A stretch of 11,583 nt of DNA, from contig JAEELK010000194.1 of NCBI GenBank assembly GCA_016282655.1, positions 1-11,583 on the forward strand, given 5' to 3'. Of the stretch, positions 1 to 7,450 are shown piece by piece. The notes under the pieces are model-generated. The model searched no databases. It saw only the letters and a list, made by a program, of their open reading frames with translations, and was not told where the DNA came from. A program made the position numbers and the translations under genes. Position 1 is the first letter of the stretch; the number at the start of each line of letters is the position of its first letter. The DNA comes from Bacillota bacterium. GTDB taxonomy: Bacteria; Bacillota; Clostridia; Peptostreptococcales; Anaerovoracaceae.

Positions 1-689
1 CCCTCCTGGCCGCCGCCCCGGACGATGGCTGGCAGCGCCACGCCCGCGCGGATCCAGAGCGCGGCGACGCCGCGCGGCCCGTGCAGCTTGTGCGCGCAGA
101 GGCTCATGAGATCGGCGTTCCAGCGCCCGGGTTCGAGCGCGATCTTCCCGAAGGCCTGCACTGCGTCCGTATGGAAGAGGGCCTTGCTCTTCGCGCGGAT
201 GAGCCGGCCCGCCTCCGCGAGCGGCTCCACCGTGCCGAGCTCGTTGTTCACGGCCATCAGGGAGACCAGGATGGTCTCTTCGGAGAGCAGCGCCTCCAGG
301 GCCTTTAAGTCGATGCCGCCCTGCCCGTCCACGGGCAGGAAGTCCACGCGGAAGCCCTGTTCGGCCAGCGCCCTGCAGGGCTCCAGCACCGCCGGATGCT
401 CCACGGCGCTGCAGATCACGTGCTTTCCGCGTCTTCGCCCGGCCGCGGCCGCGCCGAAGACGGCTATGTTGTCGCTCTCCGTGCCGCTGCCCGTGAAATA
501 CAGTTCTTTCTCCGAGACGCCGGCCGACTTCGCGAGGCTCTTTCTGGCTTCGCGCAGGCACTTTTCGGCCTCCAGGCCCAGATGATGCAGGGCCGACGGA
601 TTGCCGAAACAGGAAGAAGCCACCTGCCCCATGCGGGCGGTGACTTCCTCGTGCTGTCTTGTGGTGGCCGCGTTGTCGAAATAGATCAT
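1..689 (-). CDS. Cysteine desulfurase, NifS/IscS-like (partial, C-terminus beyond left edge)
   Basis: PLP-dependent cysteine desulfurase: it removes sulfur (or selenium) from cysteine/selenocysteine and leaves alanine. Translating the minus strand from ATG at 689 gives the family N-terminus MIYFDNAATT. A GSGTESDN motif follows, then an EHPAV segment, then SLCAHKLHGPRG carrying the PLP-binding lysine of the S-x-H-K-x-x-GP motif. About 229 codons are visible. The catalytic-cysteine loop and C-terminus lie off the window. No stop interrupts the frame. The start lies 4 nt past the end of the upstream class V aminotransferase gene (stop 694-696), so it is probably co-transcribed and translationally coupled; its own ribosome binding site is weak. 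In this context it may supply selenium for SelD as well as sulfur. That is inference, because NifS-like enzymes also serve Fe-S and thiouridine synthesis, so no symbol is given. Confidence 0.9.
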   Translation of the reverse strand, partial: MIYFDNAATTRQHEEVTARMGQVASSCFGNPSALHHLGLEAEKCLREARKSLAKSAGVSEKELYFTGSGTESDNIAVFGAAAAGRRRGKHVICSAVEHPAVLEPCRALAEQGFRVDFLPVDGQGGIDLKALEALLSEETILVSLMAVNNELGTVEPLAEAGRLIRAKSKALFHTDAVQAFGKIALEPGRWNADLMSLCAHKLHGPRGVAALWIRAGVALPAIVRGGGQE

Positions 690-693
690 ATGC

Positions 694-1851
694 CTATGCT
701 TTCAATATGCTGTGTACGGCGTCCGCCGCCGCGCGGATCTGCTCCATGGTGTTGAAGGGGCCGATGCCGAAGCGCACGCTCCCGGAGGGGAAGCTCCCCA
801 GGGTCTGATGCGCCAGCGGCGCGCAGTGCAGGCCGACGCGGGTGAGGATGCCGAATTCGTTCTCCAGCCGGAAGGCGACTTCTCCGTTGTCCAGCTCGGG
901 GAAATCCAGGGATACGATGGCCGCGCGGCCCTCCGTCCCCTGCTTTCCGAGCACGCGGACGCCGGACATGTTCAGGACTGCCTCCAGAAAGGCGCCGGTC
1001 AGTTCGCTCTCGTGCGCGCGGATGGCGTCCGTGCCCCGCTCCTCCAGGTAGTCCAGCGCGGCGGAAAGGCCGATGATGCCGGGCAGGTTCGGGGTGCCGG
1101 ATTCATAGCGGTCCGGCAGGAAGGGCGGCATCTCCAGGGAGTCCGACATGCTGCCGGTGCCGCCGCAGAAGACCGGGCGCAGCGCCTGCGCCAGGCGTTC
1201 GTTCAGCAGAAAGCCGCCGATGCCCTGCGGGCCGAGCAGCCCTTTGTGCCCCGTGAAGGCCAGGCCGTCGAGCTGCATGGCTTCGAAGTCGATCGGCTGG
1301 CTGCCGGCGCTCTGCGCCGTGTCCGCGATGAAGAAGACGCCGTGCCTGCGGCAGAGCGCGCCGACCTCTGCGAGCGGGAGCAGCGTGCCGCAGACGTTGG
1401 AGGCGTGCAGCAGGATGACCGCCTTGGTGTTCGGCCGAAAGAGCGGTTCCAGCACGGCCGGATCCAGGCTGCCGTCCGAAGCGCAGGGCGCGATGCTCAG
1501 CTCCACGCCGCGCTTGCGCGCGGCCTCCAGCGGCCTTGCCACGGCATTGTGCTCCATGGAGGAGCAGATGACGTGGTCGCCCGGCTCCAGGAGCCCCAGC
1601 ACCAGCAGGTTCAGGCTCATGGTGATGTTCTGGGTGAAGATGACGTTTTCGATGGGCTGAAAATGAAAGAGCCTGCAGATCTTTTCTCTGCAGTCCAGCA
1701 CGGCGCTTTCCAGATCGTAGGCCATGCGGTAGCCGCCGCGGCCCACGTTGCAGGCCGCCTGCTCCAGGAGCTTTGCCATGGCCGCGCCGACGCCCGGCGC
1801 CTTGGGAAACGAGGTGCTGCCGTTGTCCAGATAGATCGGTCTGTTTTCCAT
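694..1851 (-). CDS. Class V aminotransferase-fold cysteine desulfurase/selenocysteine lyase-like protein
   Basis: A 385-residue PLP enzyme of the CsdB/SufS-like group, of the kind often annotated 'cysteine desulfurase family protein'. Visible motifs are the N-terminal YLDNGSTSFPK, EHNAV (100-104), ADTAQSAG (176-183), GHKGLLGPQG with PLP-binding Lys203, and RVGLHCAP with candidate catalytic Cys343. The RxGxHCAP arrangement is typical of CsdB/SufS-type lyases rather than IscS. Its ATG overlaps the stop of the LysR gene by one base (TAATG), and a second desulfurase starts 4 nt after its stop. The enzyme could release selenide from selenocysteine or sulfide from cysteine. Position within a sel operon favours a selenium role, but the sequence cannot tell the two substrates apart. 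Confidence 0.9.
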   Translation of the reverse strand: MENRPIYLDNGSTSFPKAPGVGAAMAKLLEQAACNVGRGGYRMAYDLESAVLDCREKICRLFHFQPIENVIFTQNITMSLNLLVLGLLEPGDHVICSSMEHNAVARPLEAARKRGVELSIAPCASDGSLDPAVLEPLFRPNTKAVILLHASNVCGTLLPLAEVGALCRRHGVFFIADTAQSAGSQPIDFEAMQLDGLAFTGHKGLLGPQGIGGFLLNERLAQALRPVFCGGTGSMSDSLEMPPFLPDRYESGTPNLPGIIGLSAALDYLEERGTDAIRAHESELTGAFLEAVLNMSGVRVLGKQGTEGRAAIVSLDFPELDNGEVAFRLENEFGILTRVGLHCAPLAHQTLGSFPSGSVRFGIGPFNTMEQIRAAADAVHSILKA

Positions 1852-2810
1852 TACGCGCCCGCCTTGCCCTGGATCTCCCGCAGCATGGCCTTATGCGCCG
1901 CGGTGCCGGGGATCTCGTCCTTTTCCTTGGAATAGACGGAGAGCGCGTAGTTCTTGAACTTCTCCGCCGTGGGCGAGAGCGTGATGTCTTTGTGATAGAC
2001 CAGATAGAACTTGCGGTTGGGGCAGAACTCCTTGATATCGAAGCAGAGGAAGTCCTCGTTGCCGACCGCCATGCGCGAGATGATGGAGATGCAGAGGCCG
2101 CTCGCCACGGCGCGCTTGATGGCCGCCATGCTGTTGCTGCGGAAGACCACCTTCATCTGCTCGTTGTAGATGCCGAGATCCGAGAGCATGGCCTCGAACT
2201 CGGTGCGGGTGGCAGAGCCGTGTTCGCGCCAGGCAAAGGGTTCGTCGATGAAGTCCTCGATGCGGAGCGTTTCTCCTTCGCGCTCGAGGAATTTCTTGTT
2301 CTTGGGCGTGATGAGCACCACTTCGTCCTCCACCAGCGGTTCGTACTGGAGGCGGTTGTGGCTCATGGAGCCGGTGAAGCCGATCTCGCCCTTCTGGTTC
2401 AGGAGGTTCTCCTCCACCTGGTGGGAATCCGACTGCTCCAGATAGAAGCGCGCCATCTCGTGGCGGGCGCGGAAGCCTGCCATGAGCTGCGGCACGATGT
2501 ACTGCCCCGGCACGGAGGAAGCCTGCAGCTCCACCACGCCGTCGATCTTCTGCGCGTGGCGCTGCAGCGATACGATGGCCTCTTCGCGCTTGTTCAGCAG
2601 CTCCAGAGCGTATTCATAGAAGATGCGCCCCTGCGAGGTCAGCTGCATGGCCTTGTTGTTGCGGTCGATGAGGCGGACCTCCAGCTCTTTCTCCAGATTG
2701 CGGATGTGCGTGCTGATGGTCGGCTGTGTCAGGAAGGAAGCGTCTGCCGCTTTTGAGAAGCCCTGATATTTTACTACGTTGACAAAAGCTTCGATCTGCT
2801 TGAAATCCAT
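1851..2810 (-). CDS. LysR-family transcriptional regulator in the sel operon
   Basis: A 319-residue LysR-type regulator. Residues 1-60 form the winged helix-turn-helix (FVNVVKYQGFSKAADASFLT, then QPTISTHIRNLEKELEVRL), followed by the linker helix and a periplasmic-binding-like effector domain from about residue 90 to 295. The start at 2810 is the usual LysR N-terminus (MDFKQIEAFVNVV) and lies 6 nt after the selA stop. A GGTAGGA-like Shine-Dalgarno lies in the selA tail. Its stop overlaps the next ATG. From memory, a LysR subfamily described as 'selenium metabolism-associated' occurs in Sec-encoding bacteria, and this protein fits that setting; subfamily membership was not tested. Effector and targets are unknown. 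LysR proteins often act on their own or neighbouring promoters, so the selC or divergent-region promoters are candidate targets. Confidence 0.92.
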   Translation of the reverse strand: MDFKQIEAFVNVVKYQGFSKAADASFLTQPTISTHIRNLEKELEVRLIDRNNKAMQLTSQGRIFYEYALELLNKREEAIVSLQRHAQKIDGVVELQASSVPGQYIVPQLMAGFRARHEMARFYLEQSDSHQVEENLLNQKGEIGFTGSMSHNRLQYEPLVEDEVVLITPKNKKFLEREGETLRIEDFIDEPFAWREHGSATRTEFEAMLSDLGIYNEQMKVVFRSNSMAAIKRAVASGLCISIISRMAVGNEDFLCFDIKEFCPNRKFYLVYHKDITLSPTAEKFKNYALSVYSKEKDEIPGTAAHKAMLREIQGKAGA

Positions 2811-2816
2811 TGTTTC

Positions 2817-4223
2817 CTACCTTTCTTTGCCTGCCATGGCGACCGCGGCGGCCACCTCGGGCAGTTCTTTTTCCTGGACAGTCCGCATATCGAGATAGAC
2901 CTGATCCTTGAAGATGCGCACGATGACGGGCGTACGGTACGCCCGCATGCGCTTTTCGATCTGGTCCGGAGACAGTTTGGGGGAACGCAGCGCCACGGCA
3001 TAGCCCTGCAGCACCAGGTTCGGCGTGGAACCGCCGCCGATCTGCCCTTCGGAGGGCACGACGCTCAGTTCGAAGGCATCGCTCTGCTCGCGGATCATCT
3101 GCAGGAGCCGCTCCGCCTTGCCGCGCAGCTCGTCCGCGGGAACGGAGATCATGGAGAGGATGGGGACCTCGCGCATGGCCTTTTCCGGTTCCAGATAGAT
3201 GCGCAGAGTCTCTTCCATGGCCGCGAGGGTCATCTTGCCCACGCGGACGACTCTGGCCAGCGGATGCTTCTTCATGAGATCCACGTACTTTTTCTTTCCG
3301 GCCACGATGCCGGCCTGGGGGCCGCCCAGCAGCTTGTCGCCGCTGAAGAGCACCAGGTCCGCGCCGGCCGCGAGCGCCGCGGAAGGCAGCGGTTCGTCCA
3401 CCCCAAAGCTGCGCAGATCGACCATGAGGCCGCTGCCCATGTTGAAGATGAACGGCAGGCCGGCGCCGTGCGCCAGCTCCGCCATGTCCTCCATGGAAGC
3501 CTCCGCCGTGAAGCCGAGGATGCGGTAGTTGCTCGTGTGGACTTTCATGATGACGCCGGTCTCCTCGGAGAGGGCCTTGCGGTAATCTTCGATCTTCGTC
3601 TTGTTGGTGGTGCCCACCTCTCTGAGGCGCGCCCCGCCGAGGGACATGATGTCCGGGATGCGGAAGGATCCGCCGATCTCCACCAGCTCCCCGCGGGAGA
3701 CGATCACTTCCTTGCCCGCCGCCAGCGCGGAAAGGCAGAGCAGGACGCCCGCGGCGTTGTTGTTGACCACCATGCCGGCTTCCGCGCCGGTCAGGCGCGT
3801 GATGAGCTTCTCCATGTGGCTGTGGCGGGAGCCTCTGCTGCCGCTCTTGAGATCGTACTCAAGGGTGGAGTAGCCGCCGGAGGTCTCCGCGACGCTGCGG
3901 CAGACACGCTCGGAGAGCAGAGAACGTCCGAGGTTGGTGTGCAGGATGACGCCGGTGGCGTTGATCACCCTGCGGAAGCTCTTTTTGCAGGTTTTTTCCG
4001 CCCTGCAGGCAGCCCGCTCCGCCACTGCCGAAAGGCTGAAGTCGATGGGCGGCTGCCCTTCCTCCCAGGCCAGCACGCGCTCTCGCAGCTCGTCGATGAC
4101 CGCGCGGGCGGCGTCCAGCACCAGAGGTCTGGGCTCTGTTTCCAAAAACTGAAATAGGCGCTGATCTTGCAGCACCTCGTCGACTTTGGGGATGCTACGC
4201 AGCATCTCCTGCTTTTTATCCAT
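2817..4223 (-). CDS. selA: L-seryl-tRNA(Sec) selenium transferase SelA
   Basis: SelA is a cytoplasmic PLP enzyme that converts Ser-tRNA-Sec to Sec-tRNA-Sec using selenophosphate; in the family it forms a large decamer. The 468-residue protein has the usual length. It shows the family N-terminal helical region (about 1-80), RRVINATGVILHTNLGRSLLS (84-104), the region around SGGYSTLEYDL, VNNNAAGVLL (153-162), and FSGDKLLGGPQAG with the PLP-binding Lys297. A strong Shine-Dalgarno TAGGAGG lies at 4231-4237, 7 nt before the ATG. The gene begins 25 nt after the selC tRNA, so tRNA and mRNA may be cut from one transcript. The downstream LysR gene starts 6 nt after its stop. Identification is firm. Confidence 0.97.
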   Translation of the reverse strand: MDKKQEMLRSIPKVDEVLQDQRLFQFLETEPRPLVLDAARAVIDELRERVLAWEEGQPPIDFSLSAVAERAACRAEKTCKKSFRRVINATGVILHTNLGRSLLSERVCRSVAETSGGYSTLEYDLKSGSRGSRHSHMEKLITRLTGAEAGMVVNNNAAGVLLCLSALAAGKEVIVSRGELVEIGGSFRIPDIMSLGGARLREVGTTNKTKIEDYRKALSEETGVIMKVHTSNYRILGFTAEASMEDMAELAHGAGLPFIFNMGSGLMVDLRSFGVDEPLPSAALAAGADLVLFSGDKLLGGPQAGIVAGKKKYVDLMKKHPLARVVRVGKMTLAAMEETLRIYLEPEKAMREVPILSMISVPADELRGKAERLLQMIREQSDAFELSVVPSEGQIGGGSTPNLVLQGYAVALRSPKLSPDQIEKRMRAYRTPVIVRIFKDQVYLDMRTVQEKELPEVAAAVAMAGKER

Positions 4224-4248
4224 TTAGGCGCCTCCTACAAAGAAAAAA

Positions 4249-4345
4249 TGGCGGGAATATGTGGGAATCGAACCCACCCAAGAGGCTCCTAACCCCTCGA
4301 ACTGGTTTTGAAGACCAGAAGGCACACCAGCACCCATCTATTCCC
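4249..4345 (-). tRNA. selC: tRNA-Sec (anticodon UCA), selC
   Basis: Selenocysteine tRNA that reads UGA. On the minus strand it begins GGGAATAG at 4345 and ends GCCA with an encoded CCA (4251-4249), 97 nt in total, longer than a normal tRNA. The anticodon stem-loop is CTGGT-CTTCAAA-ACCAG with anticodon TCA at 4311-4309. The variable arm is long, with a 7-bp stem including wobbles (CGAGGGG/CCTCTTG) and a 7-nt loop. The D stem is extended (about 6 pairs, several G-U) with a 4-nt loop. The T arm is GTGGG-TTCGATT-CCCAC. These are tRNA-Sec hallmarks. The acceptor has 7 Watson-Crick pairs; the eighth, expected in bacterial tRNA-Sec, is G opposite A. Six T residues follow directly after the CCA. Confidence 0.96.
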
Positions 4346-4371
4346 TTATCTCTATAAAAGTTTGCCCGACT

Positions 4372-4400
4372 ATTATAGTATGCACGTACCTATTTGTCAA
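4372..4400 (-). promoter_or_regulatory. Consensus sigma-70-type promoter for selC
   Basis: On the minus strand TTGACA (4400-4395) is followed by exactly 17 nt and TATAAT (4377-4372). Both hexamers match the consensus perfectly. The -35 box overlaps the last selD codons and runs up to the stop (Leu-Asp-Lys-stop). A start near 4365 would give a leader of about 20 nt before the tRNA 5' end at 4345. It is the best promoter match I found in the window and would let selC, and possibly selA onward, be expressed apart from selB-selD. Confidence 0.85.
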
Positions 4401-5421
4401 GAACGTGGATGGAACAGGATTCCTGTTCCACCAACTCTCCGACCCGCGCGGCGACCGGCAGGACGCTCTGCAGCTCCTGCAGCATGGCGTCCGCCTCCTC
4501 CGCGGGCACGGCGATGAGCAGCCCGCCGGAGGTCTGGGGATCGTAGCAGAGATCCTCCATGACGAGCGGGATGCCGGGCTCGAACGAGACTCTCTTTTCA
4601 AGGAACTTGCGGTTTCGGTACGCGCCGCCGGGGACGATGCCCATGGAGGCCATCTCTTTCGCCTCGGGCAGCAGCGGGATCTGACGCACGTGGAAACGCG
4701 CGGTCAGACCGCTTCCCTCCGCCATCTCGGCCGCGTGGCCGAGCAGGCCGAAGCCGGTGATGTCCGTGCAGCTGTGCACGGTGTATTTCTTCATGACCTC
4801 GTAGGCGTATTTGTTCAGCATGGCCATGGACTGCACCATGGCGTCCACGGACTCCTTTTTCAGCAGGTCCGCCTTGCCGGCCGTGTTGACCACGCCGGTG
4901 CCGATGGGCTTGGTGAGGAGCAGCACGTCCCCCGCCTTCGCGCCGTCGTTCGCCAGCACCCTGCCTTCCTCCGCGAATCCGGTGACGCAGAGGCCGAACT
5001 TCGGCTCGTTGTCCTTGATGGTATGCCCGCCGCCGACGACGGCGCCGGCTTCGGCGATCTTGCTGTAGCCGCCTTCGAGGATGCGGTGCACCACGTCCAG
5101 ATCCATGTCCTCGGGGAAACAGAGGATGTTCAGGCAGACCTTCGGCTCCGCGCCCATCGCGTAGAGATCGCTCAGGGCGTTCGCGGCGGCGATCTGCCCG
5201 TAGGCATAGGGATCGTCCACCACCGGCGGGAAAAGGTCTATGGTCTGGATCATCACACGGCCGCCGCCGATGCGGTAGACCGCGGCGTCATCGCTGTTGT
5301 CGAAGCCGACCACGAGGTTCGGGTCTTCGAGTCTGGGCAATGAACGCAGCACCTGCGACAGGACCTCCGGTCCGATCTTGGCAGCTCAGCCGCCGTTGCA
5401 GGTCATTTCAGTCAGTTTCAT
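4390..5421 (-). CDS. selD: Selenide, water dikinase SelD, selenocysteine-containing
   Basis: SelD makes selenophosphate from selenide and ATP; it is the selenium donor for SelA. The ATG at 5421 gives 343 residues beginning MKLTEMTCNGG-U-AAKIGP. Codon 12 is an in-frame TGA (5388-5386) at the position where other SelD proteins have the catalytic Cys or Sec, followed by the conserved Lys15. Downstream are FDNSDDAAVY (40-49), the TIDLFPPVVDDPYAYG block (60-75), ANALSDLYAMGAEP (80-93) and GGGHTIKDNEPKFGL (130-144), all hallmarks of the ATP-binding AIRS-type fold. The start is supported by AAGGAG at 5430-5435, 8 nt upstream, and by homology running through the TGA. A caller treating TGA as stop would begin at the GTG at 5352 and lose the active site. 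The gene lies 38 nt after the selB stop. Making SelD here would need the Sec pathway itself. Confidence 0.95.
5361..5388 (-). promoter_or_regulatory. Sec UGA codon and putative bacterial SECIS hairpin in selD
   Basis: On the mRNA strand the UGA (5388-5386) is followed by 12 nt and then GGACC-GGA-GGTCC (5373-5361), a perfect 5-bp stem with a GGA loop. The loop starts 18 nt after the UGA and opens with G. This fits the known bacterial SECIS pattern: a short apical loop about 16-37 nt after UGA with a G in the first two loop positions. SelB would bind it. It lies inside the coding sequence, as bacterial SECIS elements do. The fold was judged by eye. Confidence 0.8.
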
Positions 5422-5429
5422 CTCTGTCT

Positions 5430-5435
5430 CTCCTT
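5430..5435 (-). promoter_or_regulatory. Ribosome binding site deciding the selD start
   Basis: AAGGAG on the minus strand lies 8 nt before the ATG at 5421. It supports the upstream start and hence translation through the UGA, rather than initiation at the internal GTG at 5352. Confidence 0.8.
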
Positions 5436-5459
5436 GTCTGCGTCAGAAAGCGCTCGGGC

Positions 5460-7373
5460 TCATCCGATGAGGATGCGCGCGTCTCCCTCGAGGCGGGTGA
5501 TCTTCTGCTGGTCCAGATAGTCCAGGATCAGCACCGCGTATTTGCGGGAGGTCCCCATGGCGTCGCGGAACTCCGCCAGCGTGATGCTGCCGTGCTCCGC
5601 TATGTGCGCGCGGATCCGCGCGATCGCGTCATCCAGCGTGTTCTTGTGGATATAGGTGCTCGGCGTCAGCTTGACCACCGTGCCCTCCATGAGCAGGCGG
5701 TTCAGCATCTGCCGCGCGGTCTTTTTGTCTTTCTCCGCAGCGAGGATATCGGCCTCTTCCGGGCTCTCCACGCCGCGTTCCAGCACGAAGCGCTCCATGC
5801 GGTCCCGCATGGCCTTGTGCTCCGGCGAAATCTCGGCCGCGGCGGCGCCGGCTTCGGAGATCATGTTGCCGCTGTCCGTGAGCCTGCCGCCCTGCATGAT
5901 GCGGTTCAGCAGGAGCTCGGCGCTCTTTTCGCCTTCCAGGCGGAGCTTGCGCAGCAGACGTCTGCGGAACTCCTCCTTGTGCATGCCCATGGCGACCGGA
6001 TTCTCCTTGCGGTACGCGGCCAGGATGGCCAGCGCGTCCGCCTCCGCCTCCGCCAGAAAGTCTTTGTGGATCAGAAGCTCTTTGTCCAGCGCGATGGCCA
6101 GGCCTTCCGCCTGCAGCGCGTCCAGTTCCTTTCCGGTCTCCTCCACCGTCTGGCCCATGGCCGCGGCAAGCGCCTTGCGGGGCGAGAGCTTCCGGCTGCC
6201 CTCGCGCAGCACCTGCTCCAGCACCGTGCGCTCCTCCTGCCCGTCCTTGCGGCGCAGCGCCTCTATGACCTCGGGGCGGAAGCGCTTCCGCTTGGGTGGG
6301 TTGGCGTCCAGGATGGAGCCGCCGCCAATGGATTCGAGCGGAGAGTAGAATCGAAGGATGAAGCGGTCTCCCCGGCGCACCGCGATCTTCTCCTCCAGGC
6401 GGAGCTGCGCGTAGCCCTCCTGCCCGGCCTCCAGCGCCTCGGCATCCAGCAGCACGGCCTTGCAGAGCGCCTCCGCAGAGCCGTAATACAGATGCAGGCG
6501 GCTGTCGTTCAGCAGCGTGCGGGGACTGTCCGCGAACATCTCGATCTTGACGTCGAGCATCATGGTCGTCTCCAGGGAGTCCTTGGCGGCGAGCACGTTG
6601 CCGCGCTGGATCTCTTCCTTTTTAATGCCCGTCAGATTGATGGCGGTGCGCTGCCCGGCGCTCGCCCGGTCAACAGACTTGCCGTGGACCTGGATGCTCC
6701 GGACCTTCGCTTTCTTCTCGGACGGATAGACTTCGATCTCGTCTCCCACAGAGACAGAGCCCTCCAGGAGGGTGCCCGTGATGACGGTGCCGAAGCCTTC
6801 CATAGTAAATACGCGGTCGATGGGCAGGCGGAAGAGCGAAGGGTCTTCCCTGCGGCCGCCGCAGTCCTCGACCATCTTGCAGATGAGCGCCTTCAGCTCC
6901 GGGATGCCCTGCCCCGTATAGGAGGAGACCTCCATCATGGGCGCGCCTTCCAGGAAAGTGCCCTTGACCGTGTCCGCGATGTCCTCCCGGACCACCTCGA
7001 TCCACTCGGGGTCCACCATGTCGATCTTGGTGATGACGATGATGCCCTTGCGGATGTGCAGCATCTTGAGGATTTCGAAATGCTCCACGGTCTGCGGCAT
7101 GACGCCCTCGTCCGCCGCGACCACCAGCAGCACCAGGTCGATGCCGCCGATGCCGGCGAGCATGTGCTTGATGAAGCGCTCGTGGCCCGGCACGTCGATG
7201 ATGCCGATGCTCTGCCCCTGCTCGTTCGGCAGGTCCGCGAAGCCCAGCTCGATGGTGATGCCGCGCTGTTTTTCCTCTTTGAGACGGTCTGTTTCGATGC
7301 CCGTCAGGGCGCGGATGAGACAGGTCTTGCCGTGATCGACATGGCCCGCCGTCCCCACGATGACGTGATTCAT
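5460..7373 (-). CDS. selB: Selenocysteine-specific translation elongation factor SelB
   Basis: SelB carries Sec-tRNA-Sec to ribosomes paused at UGA and binds the SECIS hairpin. The 637-residue protein starts [17 protein letters not shown], with the P-loop at residues 10-17. RGIT (37-40), DVPGHERF (60-67) and TKID (115-118) complete the GTPase motifs. EF-Tu-like beta-barrel domains follow to about residue 350. The C-terminal part (about 370-637) contains the winged-helix repeats used for SECIS binding, ending in the typical [19 protein letters not shown] last repeat. The length is normal for the family. The start at 7373 is chosen because GGAGG sits 6 nt upstream; the frame stays open to 7454, but that extension crosses GC-rich hairpins and adds residues not expected in SelB. 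The gene lies about 77 nt after the TipAS-like gene and 38 nt before selD. Confidence 0.97.
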   Translation of the reverse strand: MNHVIVGTAGHVDHGKTCLIRALTGIETDRLKEEKQRGITIELGFADLPNEQGQSIGIIDVPGHERFIKHMLAGIGGIDLVLLVVAADEGVMPQTVEHFEILKMLHIRKGIIVITKIDMVDPEWIEVVREDIADTVKGTFLEGAPMMEVSSYTGQGIPELKALICKMVEDCGGRREDPSLFRLPIDRVFTMEGFGTVITGTLLEGSVSVGDEIEVYPSEKKAKVRSIQVHGKSVDRASAGQRTAINLTGIKKEEIQRGNVLAAKDSLETTMMLDVKIEMFADSPRTLLNDSRLHLYYGSAEALCKAVLLDAEALEAGQEGYAQLRLEEKIAVRRGDRFILRFYSPLESIGGGSILDANPPKRKRFRPEVIEALRRKDGQEERTVLEQVLREGSRKLSPRKALAAAMGQTVEETGKELDALQAEGLAIALDKELLIHKDFLAEAEADALAILAAYRKENPVAMGMHKEEFRRRLLRKLRLEGEKSAELLLNRIMQGGRLTDSGNMISEAGAAAAEISPEHKAMRDRMERFVLERGVESPEEADILAAEKDKKTARQMLNRLLMEGTVVKLTPSTYIHKNTLDDAIARIRAHIAEHGSITLAEFRDAMGTSRKYAVLILDYLDQQKITRLEGDARILIG

Positions 7374-7379
7374 ATTCTT

Positions 7380-7384
7380 CCTCC
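7380..7384 (-). promoter_or_regulatory. Ribosome binding site deciding the selB start
   Basis: GGAGG on the minus strand, 6 nt before the ATG at 7373. It favours this start over the in-frame ATG at 7454, which lies inside the end of the preceding gene. Confidence 0.75.
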
Positions 7385-7393
7385 GGTGAGTCC

Positions 7394-7437
7394 GGGTCCC
7401 GGGGGACCCTGCTTTGCTTTGGAGGCCGCCGGCCTCC
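7394..7437. repeat. Two GC-rich perfect inverted repeats between the TipAS-like gene and selB
   Basis: The first is GGAGGCC-GCC-GGCCTCC (7421-7437), 7-bp arms with a 3-nt centre. The second is GGGTCCC-GG-GGGACCC (7394-7409), 7-bp arms with a 2-nt centre, so in RNA it would fold with about 5-6 bp and a larger loop. Reading leftward they follow the TipAS-like stop at 7451 and precede the selB ribosome binding site. Neither is followed by a T-run on the minus strand, so they do not look like intrinsic terminators. They may set the ratio of the two genes by RNA processing or stability. Role unknown. Confidence 0.7.
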
Positions 7438-7450
7438 GGAAACGCTAGTG

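Noticed and set aside
712..1935. 407-codon open frame on the plus strand
   Set aside because: Antisense shadow of the class V aminotransferase gene with biased composition.
5350..5352. GTG as start of a shorter SelD
   Set aside because: It would remove the catalytic Sec and conserved Lys15; the upstream ATG has a good ribosome binding site and homologous residues across the UGA.
5340..7448. 702-codon open frame on the plus strand opposite selB and the selD start
   Set aside because: SelB is unmistakable on the minus strand, and the plus-strand product is Arg/Ala/Leu/His-rich without motifs.
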